Positions 13,301 through 23,377 of a stretch of DNA of 64,000 nt are shown here, piece by piece. The position numbers and the translations under genes were made by a program. The stretch's first letter is position 1, and every line of letters begins with the position of its first letter. The notes under the pieces are model-generated. The model saw only the letters and a list, made by a program, of their open reading frames with translations. It had not been told where the DNA came from and ran no database searches. This DNA comes from Hymenoscyphus infarciens (Eukaryota; Ascomycota; Leotiomycetes; Helotiales; Helotiaceae): contig LLCB01000102.1 in the NCBI GenBank assembly GCA_001414345.1, positions 1 to 64,000 of the forward strand, in the 5' to 3' direction.

Positions 13301-14650
13301 GATAACTATTTATTAAAGGTAATAGAGATAAATATATATATTTCTATAAGTAAAAGCGCTTATTCCTATCTTATCTTATTCCTGTCTTATCTTATTAAAC
13401 TTTTACTTAGTAAACTATTAGAGAGTTATATAGCTTTTAAAGAGTAGGAGTTAAGTATTAGAATAATATAACTATTTAAAAGCTATATAATTAATAAGAG
13501 TAAAAGCTTAGTTTATCTATATAATAAAACATAGATAAGTATTTATAATATTAATTCTTAATAAGAGTACTTAAATAAAGAGTATAATATTTATTATAGT
13601 AGGCGCCTCTAATACTAGCTTCTTCTTATAATATATGTCTTTTATAAACTTATACTTTTTAAATAGATAATTAATAATATTAGAGGTATTACTATAATAG
13701 TAGGAATTAAGAGAGTTCTAGAAGTAAAACTTATATATCTATTAGTAGTTAAAAAGTAGTATTTTCTTATCTTTTTTAATATACTTTTCCTAGAAGCTAT
13801 CTAAGTATATAATATTAAAGTATTTATATATAAAAGTTGTCTTATTATAAGAGTATATAAGCTTTTATTAAAGAGCTTAGTAAAGAGTAATAGTAGTAGG
13901 AATAATATATTTAGAACGTTTATATACTCTATCTTAAGAGAGCGATTTAAGGTCTTTATCTTAAGTCTCTAGTAATACTATAAAGGAAGGAGAGGCTAGA
14001 GAAGAGGCGTTTAAAAAGGCTTAAAGAGCTTATACTATAATAGTATTATCTTTAAAAGAGGCTTAGGACTAGATATATCGAAGTTAAGATAGTATATAAG
14101 AGACGTCTTCTAGTTAGCAGTTTTAGATAATAAGATTAATTCGTTTAATAGTAGTATAATTAAAACACGATTAATTACTTTTAAGAGATACTTAAGTAGT
14201 AGATAGCTAGTAGTAAGAGCTTCTTTAAATAAGACTTAAATTAAGACGTTAGTATTATTATATCCTAATAGTTCTAAACTAGTTTAAAAACTAGTTTAGA
14301 GGTTATATAGAACTAGAAATCTAACTTTTAAAAAAAGATAAATAAAATAATAATAATAAGAGATAAATAAATATTCTTAAAGATTTAAGTAGAGGAGATA
14401 GTAATCTATTAGTAATAATTAAAAAGTAAGTAAATTAAAAGTATTATTATATTTATATATATATATAAAAAGAGAGTAAATTTCAACTTATATAAACCCT
14501 TTATACTAAGACCTAAGGTATAGATATTAAGCCTAATAAATAGAAACTATTTATAATATATTTATTTAAGCTCTTATCACTTAAATAATCGCTCGAATAC
14601 TATCTATCTATTTAATATTTATAATAAATAATTAATATTTTATTCATCAA
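10331..14650. other. RIP-degraded repeat block, unidentified
   Basis: About 4.3 kb of AT-rich sequence with almost no CA/TG, hence no ATG-started frame of 60 codons. A less mutated patch lies at about 10,900-11,330. Parts of the minus strand around 12,700-13,400 read as broken polyprotein-like sequence, but I could not assign a family. It ends abruptly at the glucoamylase fragment. Confidence 0.5.
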
Positions 14651-14665
14651 TTCGTTGTATAGACC

Positions 14666-15022
14666 TATTCATTCGTCGCTATCGCGGAGAAATATGTCTT
14701 AATAGACGGTTCCCTCGCTGAACAAATCGATGAAGCCACTAGTCGCACTCTCTCTGCTCGTGATTTGACCTGGTTATACGCAGTATTCATCACCATGGCC
14801 TCCCGTCGCGCCGGTCAATATGCCAGTAGTTGGGGAACAAGGAAAGCAGATCCCCTACCATCCCCTTCAAACTGCTGGTACCTACAACCCCGCAGTAGCT
14901 GCCAGCGCACCTAACTCAACAATCGGGTGTTCAATCAATGTATCTTTCAACCTTAACGCTACAACCTATGGGGAGAATATCTACATCACGGGAAACACGA
15001 CGGAACCAGGAATATGGGAAAG
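14666..15022 (+). pseudogene. glucoamylase C-terminal remnant (catalytic-domain end plus start of a CBM20 starch-binding domain)
   Basis: Fragment of a secreted GH15 glucoamylase, which releases glucose from starch ends. From about 14,666 the frame reads a segment with DGSLAEQID and LSARDLTW, typical of the last helices of the GH15 catalytic domain, then ASRRAG. Near 14,830-14,845 the reading shifts to another frame. That frame carries a linker and GCSINVSFNL...TTYGENIYITGN, characteristic of the first strands of a CBM20 module. Similarity stops at about 15,020 (EPGIWE). The upstream end meets the RIP block and an in-frame TAG at about 14,660. It lacks most of the catalytic domain and half of the CBM20, so it cannot be active. 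It is probably a gene cut by the repeat block and then frameshifted. Confidence 0.78.
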
Positions 15023-15081
15023 GCAAGTCTGGATTATTTCCAAACCGAAATTTCAAAAACCCAATTTCAGCACCAACCTTC

Positions 15082-17315
15082 TCAACGCTCTCGATCACTA
15101 TCCCACTTAATGAACCGCACAACCCTCCATCCCAAACTCCACCTTCTCAACCTTGCCCCGTAAAAGAACATCGGGCACGCCAGTCCCAAAACAACCCCAA
15201 CAATAGCCCCCATCTCCACGAAAGCCATCAACTGTCCCTGCCCCGCAATCCAGACATTCGTATACGCCGAAAGCCCAAATCCAATCACGGATTTAAAGGC
15301 CAATTGAGCAATGGTGACTTCGCCTGCAACGGGGGAGTAGGCGTCGAGTGTGTAGACGAATGTGATGTTTAATGCTTGCCCGGATGAGAAGGCGACTAGA
15401 GCTCTGTTAGTGAGAAATAAAGGGGGAGATGGGAAGGAGGGACAAACGAAGACTAATCCCTAGGACTGGAACCATGAAATGGAGTTTATATTGCAAACCC
15501 ACGCCGTAGAGGATGAGACTGAGTGGTGTGGTGATGAAGGATATTGCGAGGGCTGGGAGGCGGAATTCGGGTTCTCGAATGCCGTTGTTGCGGACGGTGT
15601 AGTAGTTTGCTACCCATTCACTGGCTAGTCCTCCTGCTGGTACTGAGAGAGGGATGTGTTAATTTCTAGATTGGAGTGTTGAGAGCGGAGGGGTGACTTA
15701 CTTCCGAGAAGACCTCCGACGAACGAACCGAAGAAGCAGAGACCGCTTTGGAATGCAGTAAATCCGTAGGCTTTGGAGAGATCGTTTGCAACTGGAACAA
15801 TTAGGATCGGAATAAGTATGTAGGACTGGATAACTTACAACTCGACGAAATAGCGACGTTGAATCCGATGACGACTGCAAAAACCTAATTCCAGGAAATC
15901 GGAGTTAGTTTCCCACTTTGAAAAATCTTCAAGATATGACTTGGGGGTAAAAGACACTCATCAAACTAGGGGGGAATGCTCCGAGAATCTAAGACTTACC
16001 ATGGTAGCCCAAATGACAGGCGGAAGGAGGATGAGACCGAAAGGACGCACGAACACTGCAACAGATTAGCATACTCTCGTTAATTAAGGAGCCGGGAGCA
16101 ATGAGTATCTTGCTCCCGATCACCAAGAACAGGAGCTTCAAAGGACGAACAAAGGGAAAGGTTGCATACTCTTCCACAAACTCTCGTTGGTAAAAGTTTC
16201 GCTTGAGAAAAGGGCCATCTTGCTCCAGTAAGATTTCTCGCCTCTTGATCCCGGTGGCAGAGCACCACTTGGGAGAGCCTTATAATTCGTCTTCCCAAGC
16301 ACAATACCTTCAAGTCGACGAATTCGTGCTTCCATCCGTTGCATGGGGGTTATCTCGGTAACCTCCTCCTCAGCCTTCTCTCGTTCGTCGGAAAAGTAAC
16401 GTTTAGTAGCAGCTTTCTCGTAGTCGTCCGCGATGATGGAAATCGATAATCGATATGGATTTTGTTTATTCTCATAGATCTCCCCGTCTTCGGACGTCTC
16501 GTCATAAACTCTGTTGTAAGCCGTCTCCGGGAATGTGAAAATGATGAGGATAAGTAGAATACCAATCATGGTGGCTCCGACGTAGTAGATCACCCTCCAT
16601 GAGTTTTTGAGGGTAATCACACCACCAATAATGATTCCTATCGAGACTCCCGAGCCAGTGGCAAAACTGTACATTCTATGAAGGGAATTAGCAAAATCTC
16701 TTTTCCGAAAGGGTTTAAACTTACGCCATTGCGGTCGCTCGCTCATGTAGAAAAAAGACATCGGAGATGGTTCCTGGCCCCAGACATTCTCCAGCACCGG
16801 AGAAGAAACCCAGAAGAATCCTAGCAACAAGTTCACTTGAATACCCAGTAGTCAACCCTGACCAAATCGCCGTTGCGAGATAACCAGAAAACGAGATGAT
16901 ATAAAGTGGCCGCTTGCCATACTTGTTGATGAGAGGCTGCCAGAGAAGGTTACCAGTTCCTTGCGTAAGGGCTGATACAGTAAAGAAAAATGCAACTTGT
17001 GGGATGGCCGTTGCGAGATTTGCCGTCGGTCCCCCATTGAAATCCATCGCTATCTGAACCAGTGCTACACTTGGTCCCGCTGCTAGAAATGTACACATGA
17101 GCATGCCGAAGCAAGTAACAACCGCGACGTAGTACTTGAAAGCTTGCGACCTTTTGCCACTTAGTTTTGTTCTCAACACATGGGTGATTTACTGACCAAT
17201 TCAAAGGGTCGTTCGGATCACTGGAAGGCTTCGGAATCAAAATTGTCTCTCCATTCTCCCCACGAAGTTGTACACGACCTAATTCTCCTCTCTCCCCAAT
17301 CTTGGTTGCCGCCAT
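15082..17315 (-). CDS. major facilitator superfamily transporter (DHA1-like drug:H+ antiporter type)
   Basis: Plasma-membrane proton-coupled efflux or uptake carrier; substrate unknown. Predicted exons (minus) are 17315-17193, 17134-16725, 16675-16170, 16055-16000, 15884-15839, 15791-15702, 15642-15448 and 15401-15082. They total 1,746 nt, 581 aa, a normal length for this group. Visible marks are the cytosolic N-terminus with SSDPNDPLNWS, the first helix after YYVAVVTCFGM, and a motif-A-like loop NKYGKRPLY. Later marks are the central loop ending in ESLWK, then MFVRPFGLILLPPVIW, and the C-terminal half with DAYSPVAGE. A long charged central loop (RMEARIRRLEG) is present. The acceptors of intron 1 and intron 7 are the least certain. 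It is transcribed away from the MITE nest and its stop lies 60 bp from the glucoamylase remnant. Confidence 0.88.
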
Positions 17316-17984
17316 GATTATTGAAATGTATAAAGTGTGCTCTCACTAGGAGGTTGGGAATAAAAGAGTGGTCGTGAGAAGTGAGAGTCTGCTCGTTCTC
17401 CAGGAATCCTCGCTGAAAGTCGTGATAATTGAGACGGAGCAGCAGAGCAATTTGGCTTCTATATGAATTTAAAAATGGGTAGTAGGTTTGGGATCTACAC
17501 TATCCGTCGTTAGCGAAGGGCGGAGATGGTGTTTTGATCAGTCGAAATGTGGCGCCAGTTTTGAATGGTTTTTGATACAGTATGGGACACGCAATGAGCT
17601 GTGAGAGAAAGCTGTCCCCATAATATGCCTAAATAAGATGAAAGCACGAGCGGCACTTTTCATCCCAAGATCCAACTTTTGATGTTTCAAGAATTGTCAT
17701 TCCGCTTCCCCAACAAGGTTCCATGCCTTATGCCGTAGGAGATCAGCCCTATTATTGACACGGTATGTTAGTAAAAGCGTCATTGTCGAGATTGCTTTGG
17801 ACTGATCCGAGACTGGTGATGTAGCAGAAAAGGGGGCAGCCAACTTTCGAGAGCTTCACTTGCTGTTGTTGATCGAATCAACAGTAGCGCCTTCTGTTTT
17901 GATAGGACCACGTATTTTGCTTTAAAAAAAAGGCCCATTCGACTTTGCCCATGTCAACCAAAGCACTTGAATGAGTTTTGCTAT
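17316..17984. other. upstream region of the MFS gene
   Basis: 669 bp with ordinary base composition and no convincing reading frame. It presumably holds the promoter and 5' leader of the minus-strand MFS gene. No specific factor site is called. Confidence 0.4.
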
Positions 17985-18227
17985 ATCCCCTGACCCTTTT
18001 GACTAAATCGCCTGATCTAACCAAATTAGGGCGTTTTCCAGTCACAAACACCACCAAAGTATAACCCTTATCTCTAACCCTAACCTACACTCGATCCCTA
18101 ACCTTAACTAGCTCTCTAACCTTAATAACCAGGTTACTATCTCTTAGAATAGAGAATGTTATACGCGCGTAAGGAGAGTGCCTAATCGGGTTAGAGTTAG
18201 GCGATTTAGTCAAAAGGGTCAGGGGAT
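17985..18227. repeat. foldback element with about 50-bp inverted arms and telomere-like core
   Basis: The left arm (about 17985-18034) and right arm (about 18176-18227) are inverted copies. Both contain ATCCCCTGACCC, TTTTGACTAAATCGCCT and a following CTAACC...ATTAG. The arms flank about 140 bp. The core at 18060-18118 carries several CCCTAA/CCTTAA words (TCTAACCCTAACC, ATCCCTAACCTTAAC), a degenerate telomere-like series. No target duplication is clear and there is no coding capacity. It could be a miniature DNA element or an interstitial telomere-repeat scar. Confidence 0.72.
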
Positions 18228-18550
18228 TTCTTGAATGCTTAAATCCCCGCTTACAATTAGGGTTGCGAGAACTGATCGGGGAAAAGCGGCAAGACCCACT
18301 CAGGTACATACCCACCCACGCTGCCTCCACCTGCACCAGGCTCGCGGTGGTGGTAGTAAAAATACATATAGACTGTTCTTGCAATCCACTCTAAAAAGGA
18401 TAAATGAGCACTGATTTTACGTTAATTCAAACTCACTTGAAACTCTTTTGTTGGTGACGAGTCTTCATGATAATTGTAAAAAAGCCCTATAACTTTAAAC
18501 AGAGGTAATATACTTTTATGGTGAATTGACCGAATAGTCTGCTCTTCGTG
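18228..18550. other. non-coding spacer
   Basis: No gene, RNA or repeat is recognised. The region lies between the foldback element and the MITE nest. Confidence 0.35.
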
Positions 18551-19072
18551 TACGAGACGATCCGCCGATTTTAGTACTTTCCTACACTGTCATACAGTGT
18601 TTTGGCTTTCCCCGCCTTGGTCAGCCTGGCACTCTGGAGAGGATAGGCTACCCCTCTCTATCAGGAAAGGAGAGGATAGGCTAATTTCACTTACAGGCTA
18701 GGCTAAATTAGGCAGGAGAGATGCTAAATTTGGATAGGAGAGGCAAGGAAGACCAAAAGATGGGGCTAGGTAAGGAGAGGTGCTAGGGAGGATAGGACAG
18801 GATAGGAAGTATATAAGTAAAAAGTACTAAAATAAGCAAAAAGCAATAAAAAGTACTATTATTATAGACTAATTCAAGAAGTATCAAAAACAATAATATC
18901 ATTAAAGCTGCTAAAAGACGAGATATTATACCTAAATTACGTATTATCCTAGTAGATCAGTAACGACCTACTTGCCTTCTAAGTCCTTTTCAACGGCACT
19001 AAATTAAGTGCTCCACCAGGTACTTGATTTACTATGGTAAAACCCCTGTTCTTAGGTACCGATTAGAGACTA

Positions 19073-19146
19073 CTTCGTCCTAGGCATAGCCGATTTTCAT
19101 AGGGGTTCCTTTCGCTTCTGCCGTAATTGTTATGCCTAGGACGAAG
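19073..19146. mobile_element. TA-inserted miniature element, family A
   Basis: 74-bp element with perfect 16-bp terminal inverted repeats, CTTCGTCCTAGGCATA at 19073-19088 and its reverse complement at 19131-19146. It is flanked by TA (19071-19072, 19147-19148). It is absent at the equivalent place in the hAT copy at 1503, which reads straight through, so the empty site is visible within the window. It shares CTTCGTYCTARGC ends with 2027-2118. Confidence 0.9.
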
Positions 19147-19210
19147 TAATATTACATGCTTTTCTCAGGTAGCACCACTCCCGCTAAATCCACCAATAAC
19201 ACTATAAATA

Positions 19211-19301
19211 CTATCCCCCCCCCTAATTACATTGTATGCGCACAGACATCTGCCACACTAAAACGACCGTGCGCGTACAATGTAATTAGGGGGGGGGATA
19301 G
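19211..19301. mobile_element. TA-inserted miniature element with C9/G9 ends, family B
   Basis: 91-bp element with terminal inverted repeats of about 33 bp and one mismatch, starting CTAT followed by nine C and TAATTACATTGTA. The right end is its mirror with nine G and GATAG. TA flanks it at 19209-19210 and 19302-19303. The empty target is deducible from the other hAT copy, where a family A element sits 3 bp away. The internal GCACAGACAT...CCGTGCG is shared in reverse orientation with 20391-20476. Confidence 0.9.
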
Positions 19302-19740
19302 TAATATATTTGAGGCTGGCATATACCCTGCCTAGCCTCCCCTGTAGGCTGGGAAAGGCCACCCCGATACCTCGGATAGGAAAGGATAGGCGGAACAAAT
19401 TTCGGAATAGGATCAGAGTGGCTAGGAGAAGTGATATATTAGGATAGGATCAGGCGGGATAGCCTCAAAATAGAGGCAGGAAGGAGAAGGATCGTCAAGG
19501 CAGGATAGGATAACAGATTAGGCGGGGAAACCCAAAACACTGCTGTCATAACTACTTACAATAAAACCACAACAACGAATTTAAAAGTTATAAGCAACGA
19601 CTCCAAGGTTAATCAGCTTCTTCAAAATCGAGTCGAAGTTATTTCGTATTTTTTATAGTTTCCTTTGCTATTGTTAAAACTTAACAAGGAAAGAGTGTTA
19701 TAGATACGAGCTTATACTAACATCGGCGGATCGTCTCATA

Positions 19741-20388
19741 TGCGAGAAAGTCTATATATTAGGTTTATATCTTCCTGCCTACCTAGATCTCGTTGTTCTA
19801 GCCTTTTAGATTAATTCAAAACAAGTATTCTAAATACTTGGAACAGTTTAAACTATTGACCCCAGTGTTTAGAACAATGAACTTTAATTGTCCCAAAGTA
19901 TGAGATGATTGAAGTTGGAATATACTACCACTTTCAAAATATCCACCGCGAGCCAGGTTCCAGGCGGGGTATTGAGTATGAGGTTGTGTAGACAACTCAT
20001 TCTTAAAATGAATATCAATTAGGTCGCAGCCAATAAGGATCTATTTCACCTGAGAAACATGGCCGTGTCGAAACATGCTGATTGGCTTCTGGTGTTTGTT
20101 CTGGCCCCCGGGCGGGAAAGGTTACAAGTGCCGGTATCCACCAGGAGTTTCATCCATAAAAAGGGATCAATGCGATGGAAGTCGTGAGATCTGTAAGATC
20201 AACCTCACGGAAATTACTTCATGCTTTTAGAAGTACTAACGTATATAACTTAACGTAAATAATAAAAAAAGCTCTAGAACTTAAGAGAATGGTTAATTAC
20301 CCTCTAGCGTATCTAGTTATATTTTTGTTATATTTTTCTAATTGGTTGTTGTTGTGTTTTTATGTTGCGATTTTGGTTGGGTCGCAAG
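19741..20388. other. non-coding spacer
   Basis: No gene or repeat is recognised. A short AT-rich patch lies at about 20,220-20,340. Confidence 0.35.
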
Positions 20389-20390
20389 TA

Positions 20391-20476
20391 CTACCCCCCT
20401 TGAACTAAATGTAATCGCACGGCCGCTGTGCCATACTAAATGTCTGTGCACTCTACATTTAGTTCCGGGGGGAGAG
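20391..20476. mobile_element. miniature element of family B, reverse orientation
   Basis: About 86 bp. The left end CTACCCCCCTTGAAC continues to ACTAAATGTA. The right end carries TACATTTAGTTCCGGGGGG as an imperfect inverted copy. TA precedes it (20389-20390); the right TA is not preserved. The interior, read on the minus strand, has GTGCACAGACAT and CGGCCGTGCG, as in 19211-19301, so the two are relatives. A 63-codon frame running through it (20342-20533) is not considered a gene. Confidence 0.78.
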
Positions 20477-20960
20477 CCACTTTCCGTGTCTAAGTACCGG
20501 GAGATCGACGTTCAGATACAGAAGTTCGGATAGAAGCTTGAAGCACTGCGGACTTTGCGGACAATGTATTGTTTGTCTTGGCGCTGGTCGTTCCATTCCC
20601 GTGACTGTACGCATCGTGAGCTGTCCGTTCGCTTGGGTTTGTTTCTGTTCAGGAATCTCAGTCGTGGAATGTTTACAGTACGGATGGTAGATGAGTAGTT
20701 GGATTGCCTCCTCTTGATGGGGAGCTTTGAGAGCTGCCAGAAGACATATTCACACCATACTGGCATACTGGCGTTGTTGTTGTTGCCCCCTGTAGCACCG
20801 AGGCGACTCGGAGCTGGAGGATTCCTGAAACCAAGTCACGTGTCTTTCTCTTCATTCCGATCGACGTGAACAATACCTTGATTGCAGTAGCACTTCAAAG
20901 ATGATAGGCATGGTGTTCTACTACAAACATTCATAATTGATCGTTAACACAAACTCGAAT
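20477..20960. other. upstream region of the thiolase-like gene
   Basis: Ordinary composition. Several short open frames exist on both strands but none looks like a protein. It probably holds the promoter and leader of the gene at 20961. Confidence 0.35.
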
Positions 20961-22902
20961 ATGTCTGCAAGAGCGACCCCAATCGTTGTAGGAGTTGGGG
21001 AAGTGAAGAACAGATCTCAAAAAGTGGAAGACGCCATCGAGCCTCTGCTGCTGATGATTCAATCCATCCAAGAAGCAGTGAAGGATACCAACTTATCCGA
21101 GCCCGAAGGGGTGAGGTTACAAGCAGATATTGACAGTGTTTCGGTTGTGGCACCATGGTCGTGGAATTATCATGACCTTCCCAGCCTTGTCGCGGGAAAA
21201 TTGGGCGTTGAGCCTAGTTATAAGACTATGAGTGAGCATAACGGTGCTTCCCCAGCACGATTGTTTGACGAAGCTGCGCGCAGGATTTCTTTCCGAGAAA
21301 TTAAGGTAGCAGTTGTGACTGGTGGAGAAGCAATGGCATCGTGTGAGTATTTTGTAGCTGGCGAGTGACTCTGGCTGAGTTGGAGTAGTGATGGCATGTG
21401 CTGCCGCTGGAATGATGCCCCCTCCTGGGTGGGAAGAAGCAGATGAGAATGCCAAGGGGGTGGCAGATTCCACGACTTTCAGGAATGGAGACAGTGAGTT
21501 TTCCCAGTAAAATTATCTGGGCAAGAATATAAGCCAATTCTAATTGGAAGTAGATGTCGCCAACTCGCACTCGATCGGTTTGCCAATCCATGTGTATCCA
21601 TTATATGAGAATGGTTTCCGAGCTCATCGGGGCCAGACAATCCGCGAGAACAACAAGGAGTCGGCCAAGCTGTATGCCGACTTTGCTAAGGTTGCAGAGA
21701 GAAATCCCACAGCATGGAATTATGGCCAGCCAGCCGCAGACGAAGAAATGATCGGGACCGTGTCAAAAAAGAATAGAATGATCTGCTTTCCATGTTAATC
21801 TTCCCTCCATTTTTCAGTCCACCTACTAACCCCGAGTACAGACCCGCTATTGATGAATGCATTCAACAACGTTAATCTTGGGGGATCTTGTATTTTGACC
21901 TCGACTGAGTATGCTCAAGAGCTTGGAATTCCCGAAAGTCGATGGATCTACCCACTGGGAGGTGCAGGTACTAGTGATAGCGTCAACTGTAAGAAAGCAA
22001 TCCTCCAAATCGATTGAAGGGTATTTTCTAACAACATGCAGTCTGGGAAAGGCCGAATTTCTTCTCAAGTCCAGCTATTTCGAAGTCGTTGAATGCTAGT
22101 CTGCAAGTCTCGGGACTGAGCAAGGATGATGTTGAGATCTTTGACTTTTATTCGTACGCTCCTCTTGAGTAGCGGAATCGCTTTGATGGGAATCTCCTGA
22201 CTTCGTTAGATGCTTCCCGATCATCCCCAAACTGGCTTGTGAGCATCTCGGGCTTCCTATTATTTATTCACAGAAACCCATAACGCTTCTCGGAGGACTG
22301 ACGTCCTTCGGAGGTGCTGGGAATAATTATTCTATGCATGTTCGTGCAACACCACACCCCACAGTTTAGTGTTACATTTCTGACTCGGAAAGGCATTAGC
22401 GGCGATGGTACGAGAACTGCGGAAAGGGAATTCTGCGAATGGATTAATTCTCGCCAACGGAGGCGTAGCAACGTATCAGCATGTCGTTTGCCTCTCCAAA
22501 AACCCAAGGAAGACTCCATATCCAGAGAGGAATCCACTCCAAGTCACAGACCCAGTCGATGTTCCGTTGATCGAAGAACGACCGGAAGGTGAAGCAGTCG
22601 TCGAGGTAAAAATTCCCGGGAGAATTAAAGAGGAGAGAAGCGGCAAAAGAAGACTGATTCGTTTATAGACCTATACCGTGGAATTCGGCCGCGATGGAAA
22701 GCCGAAACTGGGGTTTGTGATTGGGAGATTGTGTAAGAATGGCCACCGGTTCCTGGCAAACCAAGAAGATGGTGCGACACTATTACAGCTCATAAGTGAC
22801 GAGAGAGAACCCATTGGACGGAGGGGATGGGTGAGGAGTGCACAGGCAGAGGGGAAAGGGAAGAAGAATGTCTTCCGTTTTGATGCGGCTGAGAAGCTGT
22901 GA
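20961..22902 (+). CDS. thiolase-like protein (acetyl-CoA acetyltransferase family, TLP1 type)
   Basis: Predicted exons are 20961-21342, 21389-21493, 21551-21793, 21842-21988, 22042-22153, 22210-22339, 22393-22605 and 22669-22902. The seven introns are 46-63 nt and the sum is 1,566 nt, 521 aa, with phase kept throughout. The N-terminal thiolase fold starts ARATPIVVGVGE and includes DSVSVVAPWSW and NGASPARLFDEAARRI. A middle part has LGGAGTSDSVNFW, FDFYSCFPI and GGLTSFGGAGNNYSMHA. The last ~80 residues (YTVEFGRDGKPKLGFVIGRL) fit the extra C-terminal domain of thiolase-like protein type 1. The position of the first catalytic Cys of true thiolases seems occupied by SEHNGASP, so acyl-CoA thiolysis is doubtful; a lipid-related acyl-CoA role is inferred. 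The start ATG is 20961; nothing upstream in frame is an ATG. Confidence 0.9.
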
Positions 22903-23377
22903 AGTGTTTGACCTTGCATGGTGGTTGGTACCTGGACAGCTAGCCGTTTAACATTTAGCTATGTTAGTTACAATCTATATGATGTTGGGTTCAAATGATA
23001 TAAAAGTAGCTAGGATTCTCCGGGATGGTCACGGGACTCTCTGTGCAAGGCATGTCTACACGCCCCTATAAGCTCCGTACATGCCCCTACGTGGAGTTGC
23101 GAAGTGTTGTATATTAACTTCTTTGCTCGTCTCCCCAGTTGCACCCATGTACGGCGTCTTGGATGAGGCAAGTCGTGCAGGCGGGGCGGATCCGAATCGG
23201 GTAAGTTACCATTACGAAATACGTGTTTTCGGGACTTTCCTAAAACGTTTATCCCGAAACATCAACAAAATATATACTTCTTCCAGATTTGGTTTTCTTT
23301 CCCCTCAATTCGTAACGAAAAAGAGTGTTAGACTAAACTCTAATCAGCATCCTCACGTCTCTCCTTTTTTCTCAAAC
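22903..23377 (+). promoter_or_regulatory. promoter and leader of the acyltransferase gene (TATA box, possible leader intron and uORF)
   Basis: A consensus TATAAAAG lies at 22999-23006. An upstream ATG at 23081 is in frame with the main gene if unspliced. However, 23201-23286 has a clean donor (GTAAGT) and acceptor (CTTCTTCCAG). Removing those 86 nt shifts the frame and ends it at a TAG near 23,336, before the main ATG at 23378. The most economical reading is a spliced leader carrying a ~55-codon upstream ORF that could lower translation. This is inference from splice-site appearance only. Confidence 0.45.

Larger units (their letters stand above)
18595..19542. mobile_element. hAT-type non-autonomous element, better preserved copy
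   Basis: 948 bp with inverted ends CAGTGTTTTGGCTTTCCCC and (reverse complement of the right end) CAGTGTTTTGGGTTTCCCC. Perfect 8-bp direct repeats CTGTCATA flank it at 18587-18594 and 19543-19550. This is the hAT superfamily hallmark. It is the same family and orientation as 1503-2356 but with far fewer RIP-type transitions. It contains two further nested elements at TA sites. It has no transposase, so mobilisation would need an autonomous relative elsewhere. Confidence 0.92.
18553..19738. mobile_element. TA-flanked inverted-repeat element (outermost member of the MITE nest)
   Basis: Inverted arms at 18551-18576 and 19715-19740 match at 24 of 26 positions and share GAGACGATCCGCCGAT. TA on both sides (18551-18552 and 19739-19740) is a likely target duplication. 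Without the hAT element and its duplication the element would be about 230 bp, a typical MITE size. The hAT insertion at 18595-19542 splits it. No transposase frame is seen. Confidence 0.8.

Noticed and set aside
11850..13900. Ty1/copia polyprotein relic
   Set aside because: Some conceptual stretches look polyprotein-like, but I could not place any domain with confidence.
18060..18118. Chromosome end
   Set aside because: The CCCTAA words are degenerate, few, and embedded between genes and elements. At most this is an interstitial trace.
20342..20533. 63-codon protein at the family B element
   Set aside because: It runs through a miniature transposon and has no protein-like features.
23081..23377. 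99-residue N-terminal extension of the acyltransferase
   Set aside because: It has no similarity to the family, contains a likely leader intron, and a better start follows at 23378.
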